64,000 nt of DNA from Fodinibacter sp963707895. GTDB taxonomy: Bacteria > Actinomycetota > Actinomycetes > Actinomycetales > Dermatophilaceae. The position numbers were made by a program, and so were the translations under genes. Shown in pieces: positions 17,295-29,700 of this stretch. The notes beneath the pieces are model-generated. The model had not been told where the DNA came from, searched no databases, and saw only the letters and a program-made list of their open reading frames with translations. Where the stretch lies: contig CAVPRS010000003.1 in assembly GCA_963707895.1 (NCBI GenBank), positions 124,001 through 188,000 of the forward strand, read 5' to 3'. The number at the start of each line of letters is the position of its first letter. Within the stretch, counting starts at the first letter, position 1.

Positions 17295-17833
17295 CGGCGC
17301 GCCCCGGGGGCGTCAGCGGTGCGGGTGGACTGCCACACCGTCTCGTACCAGGGCAGCGGCACGTCGGGTGCGGCCACCTCGGGCACGGGGTCGACCGTGC
17401 CGGTGGACGGCTCGGCGTCGAGCACGGTGTAGGACCGCTCCCCCGGCTTGACGAACTTCAGGCGCTGACGGGCCTGCTGCTCGACGAAGGCCGGGTCGCG
17501 CCAGCGATCCTGCTCGGCCTGCAGGGCCGCGACGTCGTGCTGCTGCGTCGCCACCTTGTCCTGCAGGGCCGCGATGTCACCGCGCTGGTTGACGTACGCC
17601 GCGACCGTCGAGCCGAGCAGCACCATGAGGAAGGCCACGATCGACAGGAGCACCGCGCCACGACGGGTGCGGCGGTCCTTGGCCGCGGTGGTGAGGCGAC
17701 CACGCCATCCGGACCCCTTGACCACCGTCGGAGCGGGCGCCGATGCCGTGGCACGGGTGGACGCACGCGGACGCCCACCGCCCGGACGTCGCGGAGGTCG
17801 CGACGCCGGACCGCGGGTGCGTCCGGTGGCCAT
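17291..17833 (-). CDS. FtsB/DivIC-type septum formation initiator
   Basis: 180 residues. A cytoplasmic basic and Pro-rich N-terminus of about 58 residues is followed by one membrane helix (AVLLSIVAFLMVLLGSTVAAYV). Then a coiled coil (RGDIAALQDKVATQQHDVAA) and the family motif DPAFVEQQARQRLKFVKPGE. Bitopic division protein of the FtsB/DivIC/FtsL group, expected to bridge FtsL and FtsQ at the septum. It lies 8 bp after eno, as in mycobacteria, and overlaps DUF501 by 4 nt. Confidence 0.9.
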   Translation of the reverse strand: MATGRTRGPASRPPRRPGGGRPRASTRATASAPAPTVVKGSGWRGRLTTAAKDRRTRRGAVLLSIVAFLMVLLGSTVAAYVNQRGDIAALQDKVATQQHDVAALQAEQDRWRDPAFVEQQARQRLKFVKPGERSYTVLDAEPSTGTVDPVPEVAAPDVPLPWYETVWQSTRTADAPGARR

Positions 17834-17841
17834 CTGCCCGG

Positions 17842-19134
17842 TCAGCCCTGCTGGCGGCGGGTGAAGCGCGGGAAGGCACCGGCGCCGGCGTAGACCGCGG
17901 CGTCGTCGAGCTCCTCCTCGATGCGCAGCAGCTGGTTGTACTTGGCGACCCGCTCGGACCGGGCCGGGGCGCCGGTCTTGATCTGGCCGCAGTTGGTCGC
18001 GACGGCGAGGTCGGCGATCGTGGTGTCCTCGGTCTCGCCGGAGCGGTGGCTCATCATGCAGCGGTACCCCGCGCGCTGGGCCATCTCGACGGCGTCGAGC
18101 GTCTCGGTGAGCGAGCCGATCTGGTTGACCTTGACGAGCAGGGCGTTGGCCGTGCCCGTCTCGATGCCGCGCGCGAGCCGCTCGGGGTTGGTGACGAAGA
18201 GGTCGTCGCCCACGAGCTGCACGTCGGCGCCCATCCGGTCGGTCATCGCCTTCCAGCCGTCCCAGTCGCTCTCGTCGAGCGGGTCCTCGATGGAGACCAG
18301 CGGGTAGGACGCGACGAGGTCGGCGTAGTAGTCGATCATCTCGGCGGCGGTCTTGGTGCCGCCCTCGAAGGAGTAGCCGCCGTCGTCGTGGAACTCGGAC
18401 GCGGCGACGTCGAGCGCGAGCGCGATCTGCTCACCGGGGGTGTAGCCGGCCCGCTCGATGGCCTCGAGGATGAGGTCGAGCGCCGCGCGGTTGCTGGGCA
18501 GGTTGGGGGCGAAGCCGCCCTCGTCGCCCAGGCCGGTGGCCAGCCCCTTCTCCTTCAGCACGCTCTTGAGCTCGTGGTAGACCTCGGTGCCCCAGCGCAG
18601 CGCCTCGCGGAAGCTGTCGGCGCCGATCGGCGCGATCATGAACTCCTGGATGTCGACGTTGGAGTCGGCGTGGCTGCCGCCGTTGAGGATGTTCATCATC
18701 GGCACGGGCAGCACGTGGGCGTTCGGGCCACCGACGTAGCGGAAGAGCGGCAGGTCGGCGGAGTCGGCGGCGGCCCGGGCCACGGCGAGCGAGACGCCGA
18801 GGATGGCGTTGGCGCCGATCTTCTCCTTGTTGGCGCTGCCGTCGATCGCGAGCATCTCGGCGTCGACGAGGCGCTGCTCGCTGGCCTCGAAGCCGAGCAG
18901 CTTGGGGCCGAGCTCGTCGATGACGGCGTCGACGGCCTTCTGCACGCCCTTGCCGAGGTAGCGGCCCTTGTCGCCGTCTCGTCGCTCGACGGCCTCGAAG
19001 GCCCCGGTCGACGCCCCGCTGGGGACCGCCGCACGCGCGAGCGTGCCGTCGTCGAGGGCGACCTCGACCTCGACGGTGGGGTTGCCGCGCGAGTCGAGGA
19101 TCTCGCGGGCGCCTACGGCTTCGATGCTGGCCAC
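17842..19134 (-). CDS. eno: Enolase
   Basis: 430 residues; converts 2-phosphoglycerate to phosphoenolpyruvate. N-terminus MASIEAVGAREILDSRGNPTVEVEV; the flexible loop is PSGASTGAFEAVE; the acid/base region is GLATGLGDEGGFAPNL. Metal ligands lie in ALDVAASEF, VSIEDPLDESDWDGW and LVGDDLFVTN. The catalytic Lys is in LLVKVNQIGSLTET, and the signature MMSHRSGETEDT follows. Complete and in frame. Its product is the phosphoryl donor for the PTS enzyme I encoded at 56018-57709. Confidence 0.97.
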   Translation of the reverse strand: MASIEAVGAREILDSRGNPTVEVEVALDDGTLARAAVPSGASTGAFEAVERRDGDKGRYLGKGVQKAVDAVIDELGPKLLGFEASEQRLVDAEMLAIDGSANKEKIGANAILGVSLAVARAAADSADLPLFRYVGGPNAHVLPVPMMNILNGGSHADSNVDIQEFMIAPIGADSFREALRWGTEVYHELKSVLKEKGLATGLGDEGGFAPNLPSNRAALDLILEAIERAGYTPGEQIALALDVAASEFHDDGGYSFEGGTKTAAEMIDYYADLVASYPLVSIEDPLDESDWDGWKAMTDRMGADVQLVGDDLFVTNPERLARGIETGTANALLVKVNQIGSLTETLDAVEMAQRAGYRCMMSHRSGETEDTTIADLAVATNCGQIKTGAPARSERVAKYNQLLRIEEELDDAAVYAGAGAFPRFTRRQQG

Positions 19135-19196
19135 GCCGGACTCCTGGCTGTAGAGAAGGGGGAAAGGGTTCCGGGCCGAGCCTAGTCCTCGGCGCC

Positions 19197-19233
19197 CGGC
19201 ATCCCCTCGAGCGACCCACCTCCCGGGATGCCG
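19197..19233 (-). terminator. Hairpin after the pseudouridine-phosphate glycosidase gene
   Basis: 9-bp perfect arms CGGCATCCC (19197-19205) and GGGATGCCG (19225-19233) with a 19-nt loop. It lies 37 bp past the psuG stop and upstream of eno on the same strand. Plausible terminator; there is no U-tract. Confidence 0.5.
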
Positions 19234-19269
19234 TCCGTCCGGGTCTGCAGCTCGGTCGCGGCGTCGAGG

Positions 19270-20206
19270 TCAGAGAGCGGCGAAGGCGACGGCGATGGCG
19301 GTGCCGACGCGCGCGTTGTTGCGCACGAGGGCGAGGTTGGTCTCGAGCGAGCGACCGTCGGAGAGCTCGATGATCCGCCCGAGGAGGTAGGGCGTGATGT
19401 CCTTGCCGGTGATACCGAGGGCGCTCGCAGTCGGCGAGGGCCTGCGCGATGACCCCGTCGATCTCGTCGCGCGGCATCTCGTCCGCGACGGGAACCGGGT
19501 TGGCGATGGAGATGCCGCTGCCCAGGCCGAGGTCGAGCGAGGCCCGGATGAGGCGGGCGGCCTCCTCCGGGGTGTCGACGCGCATCGGGACGGCGATCCC
19601 GCTGGAGCGCGAGAAGAACGAGGGGAACTCGTCGGTGCCGTAGCCGACGACGGGGACGCCGAGGGTCTCGAGGACCTCGATGGTGCGGCCGATGTCGAGG
19701 ATCGACTTCACGCCGGCCGAGATGACGGCGACCTCGGTGCGGGAGAGCTCGGTGAGGTCGGCCGAGACGTCCATCGAGGTCTCCGCGCCCTGGTGGACGC
19801 CGCCGAGGCCGCCGGTGACGAAGACGCGGATGCCGGCGAGCGCCGCGATCCGCATCGTGCTCGCGACGGTGGTCGCGCCGTGGACGCCGGTGGCGACGAC
19901 GTGCGGGATGTCGCGGACGCTGACCTTGCGGATCGCGGTGTCCTTCCCGAACATCTCGAGCTCGTCGTCGGACAGTCCCACCGTGGGCCGCCCGTGGAGG
20001 ATGGCGATCGTCGCCGGCACCGCTCCACCGTCACGGACGATCTGCTCGACCTCGCGGGCCATCGCGACGTTGTGGGGGTACGGCATCCCGTGGCTGATGA
20101 TCGTCGACTCGAGCGCCACCACCGGGCGGCCCTGGGCGAGCGCCTCGCGGACCTCGGGGGCCACGGCGAGCATCGGGTGGGGGGTGGTGGGCGTCGTGCG
20201 GGTCAT
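19270..20206 (-). CDS. psuG: Pseudouridine-5'-phosphate glycosidase (one-base frameshift)
   Basis: Splits pseudouridine 5'-phosphate into uracil and ribose 5-phosphate. Family signatures: VVALESTIISHGMPYP, GAVPATIAILHGRPTVGL, HVVATGVHGATTVASTMRIA, VFVTGGLGGVHQGAE, YGTDEFPSFFSRSSG and GISIANPVP. An extra C near 19425 (coding strand GAGCGCCCTCGG) breaks the frame. Without it the protein reads DCERLGITGKDITPYLLGR, runs to NTLALVRNNARVG-type sequence, and ends at 19270 at about 311 residues. The ATG at 20206 overlaps the kinase stop (ATGA). Confidence 0.9.
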
Positions 20207-21366
20207 CGGGGGATCTCCTGGGTGGGCGGGGTGTCGGTGGTCAGGTGGGCGGCGACGAGCGCGGCCGTGAGGTCGGCGCGCACGGTGTCGGCCGAGGCAC
20301 AGGTGAGGGCGGCCAGCACCTGGCCGTAGCGGGCGGCCTCGACGACGTCGGCTCCGTCGAGGAGGGCGTGCACGTAGCCGGCGGTCATCGAGTCGCCGGC
20401 ACCGGTGACGTCGGCGACCTCGACCGCGGGGGCACCGACGAGCAGCGCGCGCGAGCGCGGGCCGTCGGCCAACTCCGGGCCGGCGACCGACAGCAGGCTG
20501 CCGCGCGTGCCGCGCCGCACCCACACGTGCTCGACCCCGCGGGCGTGCAGGTCGTCGGCCGCGGCGCGCACGGCGTCGACGGTGTCGTCGACCGGGTGAC
20601 CCACGAGCGCGGCCAGCTCGTCGACGTTGGGGGTGACCGTGTGCACGCGCACCGACCCGTCGAGCACCGGCGCGGCCGCGGTCGCCTTGGCGACGCTCAC
20701 CGGCTCGAGGACCGAGCGGACGCCGGCATCCTGGGCGGCCGACAGCAGCCACCGGATGACGGTCGCGTCGAGGTTGGCGTCCACGACCAGGGCGTCGGCC
20801 CCGCCGAGCAGCGTCGGCACGACGGCGAGGTCGGTGACGGCGAGCTCGTCGGTGGCGCGCATGTCGGCCACCGCGATGTGCAGGTCGCCGCTCTCGTCGA
20901 GCACGGCGGCGTACGTGCCGGTCGGGTGCGGCGAGACGACCACGTGCCGGCACTCGACGCCCGCCGCGCTGGTGCGCTGCACGACGGTGTCGCCGGCCGG
21001 GTCGTCCCCCACCGCGGCGACCAGGACGGTCGGCCGGCCGAGGCGGGCGAGGTTCTCGGCGATGTTGCGGCCCACCCCGCCGACGGTCGCCGACGCCGTG
21101 CCGGGGTTGCTGGTGCCGAGGACCGGGGGGCCGGCCGTGCGCACCTTGGTGTCGAGCACCGCGCCACCGACGACGAGCACCGAGCCGGTCTCGGGTCGCA
21201 GCAGGTAGCCGCGGCCCAGGACCACGCCCTTGCGGGTGAGGTTGGACAGGTGCACCGAGACCGCGGCCCGGGTCGAGCCGATCCGGTCGGCGATCGCGGC
21301 GGCGTCGAGCAACGGCTCGGCACGCAGCAGGTCGACGATCTCGCGCTCGCGGGCGGTCAGGTTCAC
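20203..21366 (-). CDS. psuK: PfkB-family (pseudouridine) kinase with N-terminal HTH
   Basis: 387 residues. Residues 1-60 form a winged helix (LTAREREIVDLLRAEPLLDAA, STRAAVSVHLSNLTRKGVVLG). The remainder is a ribokinase-type PfkB domain (GGVGRNIAENLARLG, then AVEVADVTGAGDSMTAGYVHAL with the catalytic Asp). Coupling to psuG implies phosphorylation of pseudouridine before glycosidic cleavage. The fused HTH suggests it may also repress its own operon. The psuKG pair interrupts the ancestral mazG-eno adjacency. Confidence 0.88.
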   Translation of the reverse strand: MNLTAREREIVDLLRAEPLLDAAAIADRIGSTRAAVSVHLSNLTRKGVVLGRGYLLRPETGSVLVVGGAVLDTKVRTAGPPVLGTSNPGTASATVGGVGRNIAENLARLGRPTVLVAAVGDDPAGDTVVQRTSAAGVECRHVVVSPHPTGTYAAVLDESGDLHIAVADMRATDELAVTDLAVVPTLLGGADALVVDANLDATVIRWLLSAAQDAGVRSVLEPVSVAKATAAAPVLDGSVRVHTVTPNVDELAALVGHPVDDTVDAVRAAADDLHARGVEHVWVRRGTRGSLLSVAGPELADGPRSRALLVGAPAVEVADVTGAGDSMTAGYVHALLDGADVVEAARYGQVLAALTCASADTVRADLTAALVAAHLTTDTPPTQEIPR

Positions 21367-21382
21367 GTTGCAGATGTTAAGC

Positions 21383-21399
21383 GCACTTGTATGTGCAAG
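21383..21399 (-). promoter_or_regulatory. Candidate operator upstream of psuK
   Basis: Overlapping inverted repeats GCAC/GTGC (21383-21386 and 21393-21396) and CTTG/CAAG (21386-21389 and 21396-21399), in an AT-richer patch 17 bp before the psuK start. Possible site for the HTH fused to the kinase. Inference only. Confidence 0.35.
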
Positions 21400-21419
21400 G
21401 CAACCGTGCGCACGCCATC

Positions 21420-21471
21420 CCGGACGTGGGTGAAAAGCGTCGGCTGGCGGCGCGCTTCACCCACGTTCCGG
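21420..21471 (-). terminator. Hairpin at the 3' end of mazG
   Basis: Left arm from 21420 (CCGGACGTGGGTGAAAAGCG) pairs with 21451-21471 (ending TTCACCCACGTTCCGG), with small bulges. The mazG stop codon (21457-21459) lies inside the right arm. Likely mazG terminator just upstream of psuK. Confidence 0.6.
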
Positions 21472-22455
21472 GGTTGAGGGCGGTGCGGTGGGGGGCGGGG
21501 AGGCGGATGCGGTTGCGGCCAGGTCGGCCAGCGCAGCGCGCACGTCGACCTCGGCCGACGCGAGGGCGGCCCGGGCCCGCTCGAGGCGCACGACGGCCTC
21601 CGGTGAGGGGCTGAGCTCGCGCCGGCGCACCCGTGCGAGCACCTTCTCGGCGGCGAGCTCGCCGGGCAGCCCCACGGGGATGCCGTGCAGCAGGTCGGCC
21701 GCATAGCCTCCCCCACCGTCGGTGCCGGCCCCCTTCTCCTGGGCCTTGATCCGCTCCCAGGCCTGCTCGACCTCGGCCGGTGTGCTGGCGTCACCGTCGG
21801 CGAAGACGTGGGGGTGGCGCCGCACCAGCTTGTCGACGAGCAGGCCGGCGACGGTGTCGATGTCGAAGGCCCCCTCGGCCGCCTCCTCCGCCACCCGCGC
21901 GTGGAAGACGACCTGCAGCAGCACGTCGCCGAGCTCCTCGGCGAGGTGGGCGCGGTCGCCGCCCTCGATGGCCCCGAGCACCTCGTGGGCCTCCTCGACG
22001 AGGTAGGGCGCGAGGCTCTCGTGGGTCTGCTCGGCGTCCCAGGGGCAGCCGCCCGGTGAGCGCAGCCGGTCCATGGTGGCGACCACGTCGAGCAGCCGGC
22101 CGCCCTGCACGTCCCACGACCCCACGACCACCTCGACGTCGGGGGGCACCTCGAGGCGGGAGACCTCCGAGGCCAGGGCGTCGGAGAGCCCGGGTCGCCG
22201 TCGGACGAGCCGAGCCAGACCACCGGCACCGTGCCTCGCGAGGTCGACCAGGCGTCGCGCGAGCTCCGGCGGCGTCGCGTCACCGACCTCCTCGACGGGG
22301 AAGCCGAGCTCGTCGACGGCCTCGGCGAGCGGCTCGTCGAGGCTGCGGGCCAGGCGCACCGACGCCTCGGCGACCACCTGCCAGGCGCCGTGCGAGAGCA
22401 GCCCCGGTGCGACGCGGGGCGAGGTGACGACCAGCCCGAGCCGGCCGCCGGTCAC
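21457..22455 (-). CDS. mazG: Nucleoside triphosphate pyrophosphohydrolase MazG, long form
   Basis: 332 residues. The N-terminal 115 residues (LGLVVTSPRVAPGLLSHGAW) are the degenerate extension typical of actinobacterial MazG. The catalytic module follows: VATMDRLRSPGGCPWDAEQTHESLAPYLVEEAHEVLGAIE, with the ExxE metal ligands, then HLAEELGDVLLQVVFHA and VDKLVRRHPHVFAD. Hydrolyses non-canonical NTPs to NMP and pyrophosphate. Its start lies 4 nt inside the end of the lipoprotein gene's frame. Confidence 0.9.
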   Translation of the reverse strand: MTGGRLGLVVTSPRVAPGLLSHGAWQVVAEASVRLARSLDEPLAEAVDELGFPVEEVGDATPPELARRLVDLARHGAGGLARLVRRRPGLSDALASEVSRLEVPPDVEVVVGSWDVQGGRLLDVVATMDRLRSPGGCPWDAEQTHESLAPYLVEEAHEVLGAIEGGDRAHLAEELGDVLLQVVFHARVAEEAAEGAFDIDTVAGLLVDKLVRRHPHVFADGDASTPAEVEQAWERIKAQEKGAGTDGGGGYAADLLHGIPVGLPGELAAEKVLARVRRRELSPSPEAVVRLERARAALASAEVDVRAALADLAATASASPPPTAPPSTPERG

Positions 22456-22988
22456 TGCGCGGCGTTGTGCGGTGTGACCCAGCCGGGCGTCGTGAGCTGT
22501 ACCGAGGCCGTGTTGGGGTCGTAGCTGCCGTAGCGCGGGTTGACGTCGACCTTGAGCGCCTTGAGCTGTGCGACGAGGGCCGCCTGGTCGTCGGCGGTGA
22601 ACTTGCCGTCGGTCTGCGCCAGGGAGATCGCCGTCGCCAGCTTGATGATCTCGAGGGTGGAGTCGCTCGGGTCGGCGATGCCGCGCTGCGCCGCGGCCTT
22701 CTGGGCCACCGTGTCGGAGACCCTGACGCCCTTGCTGTCGAGGTAGGTCAGCACCACCGGGGCCTGGACCAGCGCCGTGACCGTGCCCGTGGGCGTCAGC
22801 GGCGCCTGGAGCAGCTTGGGATTCATTCTGTTGACCTCGGCCATGCCCGACTGCATCGAGGTCTCGCTGATGACCTGGCCGTCGACGACGGCGGCCCGGT
22901 CGGGCCCTGCCGGGCCGGAGCAGCCGGCCGCCACGAGCGCGGCACCGACGGCGAGCGCCGCCACGGAGCGGCGAACCGAGAGAGTCAC
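22452..22988 (-). CDS. SurA-N-terminal-like lipoprotein
   Basis: 178 residues. Lipoprotein signal peptide MTLSVRRSVAALAVGAALVAAGCSG with lipobox VAAGC and modified Cys near residue 23. The mature part is helical, with AAVVDGQVISETSMQSGMAEVNRM, the start of a SurA/peptidyl-prolyl-isomerase N-terminal chaperone domain. There is no parvulin domain. It sits between mfd and mazG. Expected to be membrane-anchored on the outside, with a possible secretion-chaperone role. Confidence 0.78.
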   Translation of the reverse strand: MTLSVRRSVAALAVGAALVAAGCSGPAGPDRAAVVDGQVISETSMQSGMAEVNRMNPKLLQAPLTPTGTVTALVQAPVVLTYLDSKGVRVSDTVAQKAAAQRGIADPSDSTLEIIKLATAISLAQTDGKFTADDQAALVAQLKALKVDVNPRYGSYDPNTASVQLTTPGWVTPHNAAQ

Positions 22989-23015
22989 GAGCTGTCCTTT
23001 CGAGGTCGGGCCCCG

Positions 23016-26592
<3,577 letters not shown>

Positions 26593-26675
26593 TTATCGAA
26601 GTCTAGTCGCGAGGACCGACACGAGGTCCGGCGAGGGGCCGAGCGCCGGGGTCGGTCGAGCGGCCGGGCGTGGAC

Positions 26676-26725
26676 GTGCGACGGCCGGTGGGTCGCGCTC
26701 TCGCGCCACCCACCGGCCGTCGCAC
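26676..26725 (-). terminator. Terminator hairpin of the first secreted giant
   Basis: Perfect 18-bp arms (26676-26693 and 26708-26725, core GTGCGACGGCCGGTGGGT) with a 14-nt loop. It lies 6 bp downstream of the stop at 26731 on the minus strand, and also separates the island from mfd. Confidence 0.75.
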
Positions 26726-26730
26726 CTGCG

Positions 26731-29700
26731 TCACGGAGTGGCGACGCGGAACCCGTCGGTGGAGAACACGACCGGGGGTTGGTGGTCGAGCCCGACAGGT
26801 AGTAGTAGATCCCGACACCACCGGCGACCTGGAGGCCCGCGGTGAGTCGGAGGACGTGCGGGTCCACGCCGTCGGCTCGGTGCCGCCGGACTTCCACACC
26901 TTCGCCCGCACGGTCGTCGGGCTGGTGCCCGTGACCTGGAGCCGCACCTCGAGCCGGTCACCCACGGCGTAGGTGAGCCCGCTGACGACGCCACCACCGG
27001 GAACAGCGTCTCGGTGCCACCAACGTCCGAGCCAGCCACAGGTTGACCGCACCGGTCGGACGCGATCTGCACCTTGGCGCGGTAGTCGATCGTGGCGCTG
27101 ACCCGGCGGCCGATGACGCTGACGTACTGGCCACCACCCGTGGAGACCTTGTCGCCGGCCGACCGAGAGGGTGACGTCGGCGTACGGGTCGACACGGAGG
27201 GCAGGTACGCGGTGTACCCGTTGCCGGCGTTCAGGCTGAGCAGACCGCGACCGGACGCCACCGACCAGCGGTCCGCCGGCCCACCGATGGTCCAGGCGAC
27301 CGCCGGTGTCGGCGGTGCCCCAGCCGTTGGCCACGGTGCGACCGAAGTCGTCCCGTGCCAGGAAGGCCGGTGCCGTCACCGTGACCTGGCTGGTCGTGGT
27401 GCCGGTGGCGCCGTCGTTGTCGGTCACCGTCAGCTTGACCGGGTACTGCCCGGCCGACCCGTAGGTGTGGCTGGCCGTGGCCGTGGGACCGGTGGTGTCA
27501 GCCGTGTTGTCGCCCCAGCTCCACGTGTACGACGTGATGCTGCCGTCGTCGGTGGAGGTGGAGGCGTTGACCGACACCTTGAGGTCGCCTCGGTGTGGGT
27601 GAACGCCGCGGTGGGCGGCTGGTTCGGCGGCGGTGTGGTCACCGTGACCTGGCTGGTCGTGGTGCCGGTGGCGCCGTCGTTGTCGGTCACCGTCAGCTTG
27701 ACCGGGTACTGCCCGGCCGACCCGTAGGTGTGGCTGGCCGTGGCCGTGGACCGGTGGTGTCAGCCGTGTTGTCGCCCCAGCTCCACGTGTACGACGTGAT
27801 GCTGCCGTCGTCGGTGGAGGTGGAGGCGTTGACCGACACCTTGAGGTCTGCCTCGGTGTGGGTGAACGCCGCGGTCGGCGGCTGGTTCGGCGGCGGTGTG
27901 GTCACCGTGACCTGGCTGGTCGTGGTGCCGGTGGCGCCGTCGTTGTCGGTCACCGTCAGCTTGACCGGGTACTGCCCGGCCGACCCATAGGTGTGGCTGG
28001 CCGTGGCCGTGGGACCGGTGGTGTCGGCCGTGCTGTCGCCCCAGCTCCACGTGTACGACGCGATGGTGCCGTCGGAGTCGGTGGAGGTGGAGGCGTTGAC
28101 CGACACCTTGAGGTCTGCCTCGGTGTGGGTGAACGCCGCGGTCGGCGCCTGGTTGGGCACGCTCCCGCCACCCTTGGCGAAGTGGTCGGAGACCGTCGCC
28201 GGGCTGAGCACCGAGCTGTAGACCGCGGCCTCGTCGATGGTGCCGGCGAGGAACGGGCTGCAGCAACCCCAGTGGTTGTCACCACCGACCCGCCAGTAGC
28301 CGGCGTAGCCCTGGGCGTCCGTCTGGCCGTTGGTGCCCACGAGCGCCCCGTCGAGGTACAGCTTCATCCCGTCGGTGTCGCTCTGGCTGGCCACGACGTG
28401 GTGCCACTGGCCGTTGTTGACGGCACTCGGCGTGGTGATCGTGTTCGTGAAGCCGGTCCAGACACCGAAGACCAGGGTGCCGTCGTTGTTGAGGTAGATG
28501 TGCCGGTCGTAGCAGCTGGACGTCCCGGTCTGCGAGCAGCCGAACCCGATGATCTTCCCGCCCTGGTCGGACGTGGTCTTGAACCACGCCTCGAGGGTGT
28601 AGTTGTGCGGGTTGTTGTACTGCGTGTTGGAGGCCACGAAGCCGTCGCTGCCGTTGAACGCGACCGCCTTGTTGGTGGCTCCGTCGAACGCGCCGGTCTG
28701 GCCCTGGGTGTAGCCACCCTGGTAGGTGCCGTTGGAGTCGTTCGGGCCGGAGTCCTTGGCCGTTCCGTTGGTGTCACCGAGGCGCCAGTACAGGTCGGGG
28801 TTGGAGTCCCAGACCGCCTGACCGTAGGCGTCGGTCGGCCGCGTCGGCCAGGTGCCCGTGCGCCCGCTCTTGGTGTAGTGCGACTGGATGGTCGCGACCG
28901 AGATGGTCGACGGGTAGATGGCCACGTCGTCGATGTCGCCGGCGAAGTAGGCGTTGCCACTCCACGGGGAGTCACCACCGACGCGCCAGTACCCCGAGTA
29001 GGGCTGGCCGATCGAGGTGCCGCCGTTGCTGCTGACGCGCTTGCCGTCGATGTAGAGCGACAACCCGGTCGGGCCCATCGTCCCGACGGCCTGGTGCCAC
29101 TGGCCGTCGTTGAGCGCGTTCGGCGAGGAGGCGGTGTAGGACCCGTTGTTGTAGATGCCGAAGGTGATCCGGCCGTCGGGCTCCATGTAGATGTGGCGGT
29201 CGTAGTTGCTCGAGTTGCCGGTGTTGGCGTTGCCGAAGCCCACGAGCTTGCCACCGCTGGTGGTCGTCGTGCGGAACCAGGTCTCGACGCTGAACACGTC
29301 GGGACCCTGGATGGGCGAGGTGGTGGCCCCGAACCCGTCGACGCCGCCGAAGTTGGTCGACTTGTCGGTCTCACCGATGATCGCGCCGTCGGCGCCACGG
29401 GTGTAGCCGCCGGTCATGTTGAGGTCGTCGAAGCCGGCCCAGTCCAGGGCCGTGGTGCCCGACGACTCGCCGAGCCGCCACAGGTGCTCGGCACCGTCAG
29501 CGCGGACCGCGTCGGCGTAGGCGCTCGGCGAACCGGCACCGATCGTGACGTTGTTCGACACCGGGCTCCACAGGATGTTGCCGCTGGGGTCGGTGATCCG
29601 GACCTGGTACCGGTAGGTGGCGCCGGGGGTCAGGTTCTTGTCGATGAAGCCCAGACGCGGCAGCGTCCAGAAGTTCGACTTGCCCTTCATGGAGCTGACC

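Noticed and set aside
27381..28150. Tandem repeats as a CRISPR or mobile element
   Set aside because: The 263-264-bp units are coding and translate into PKD domains.
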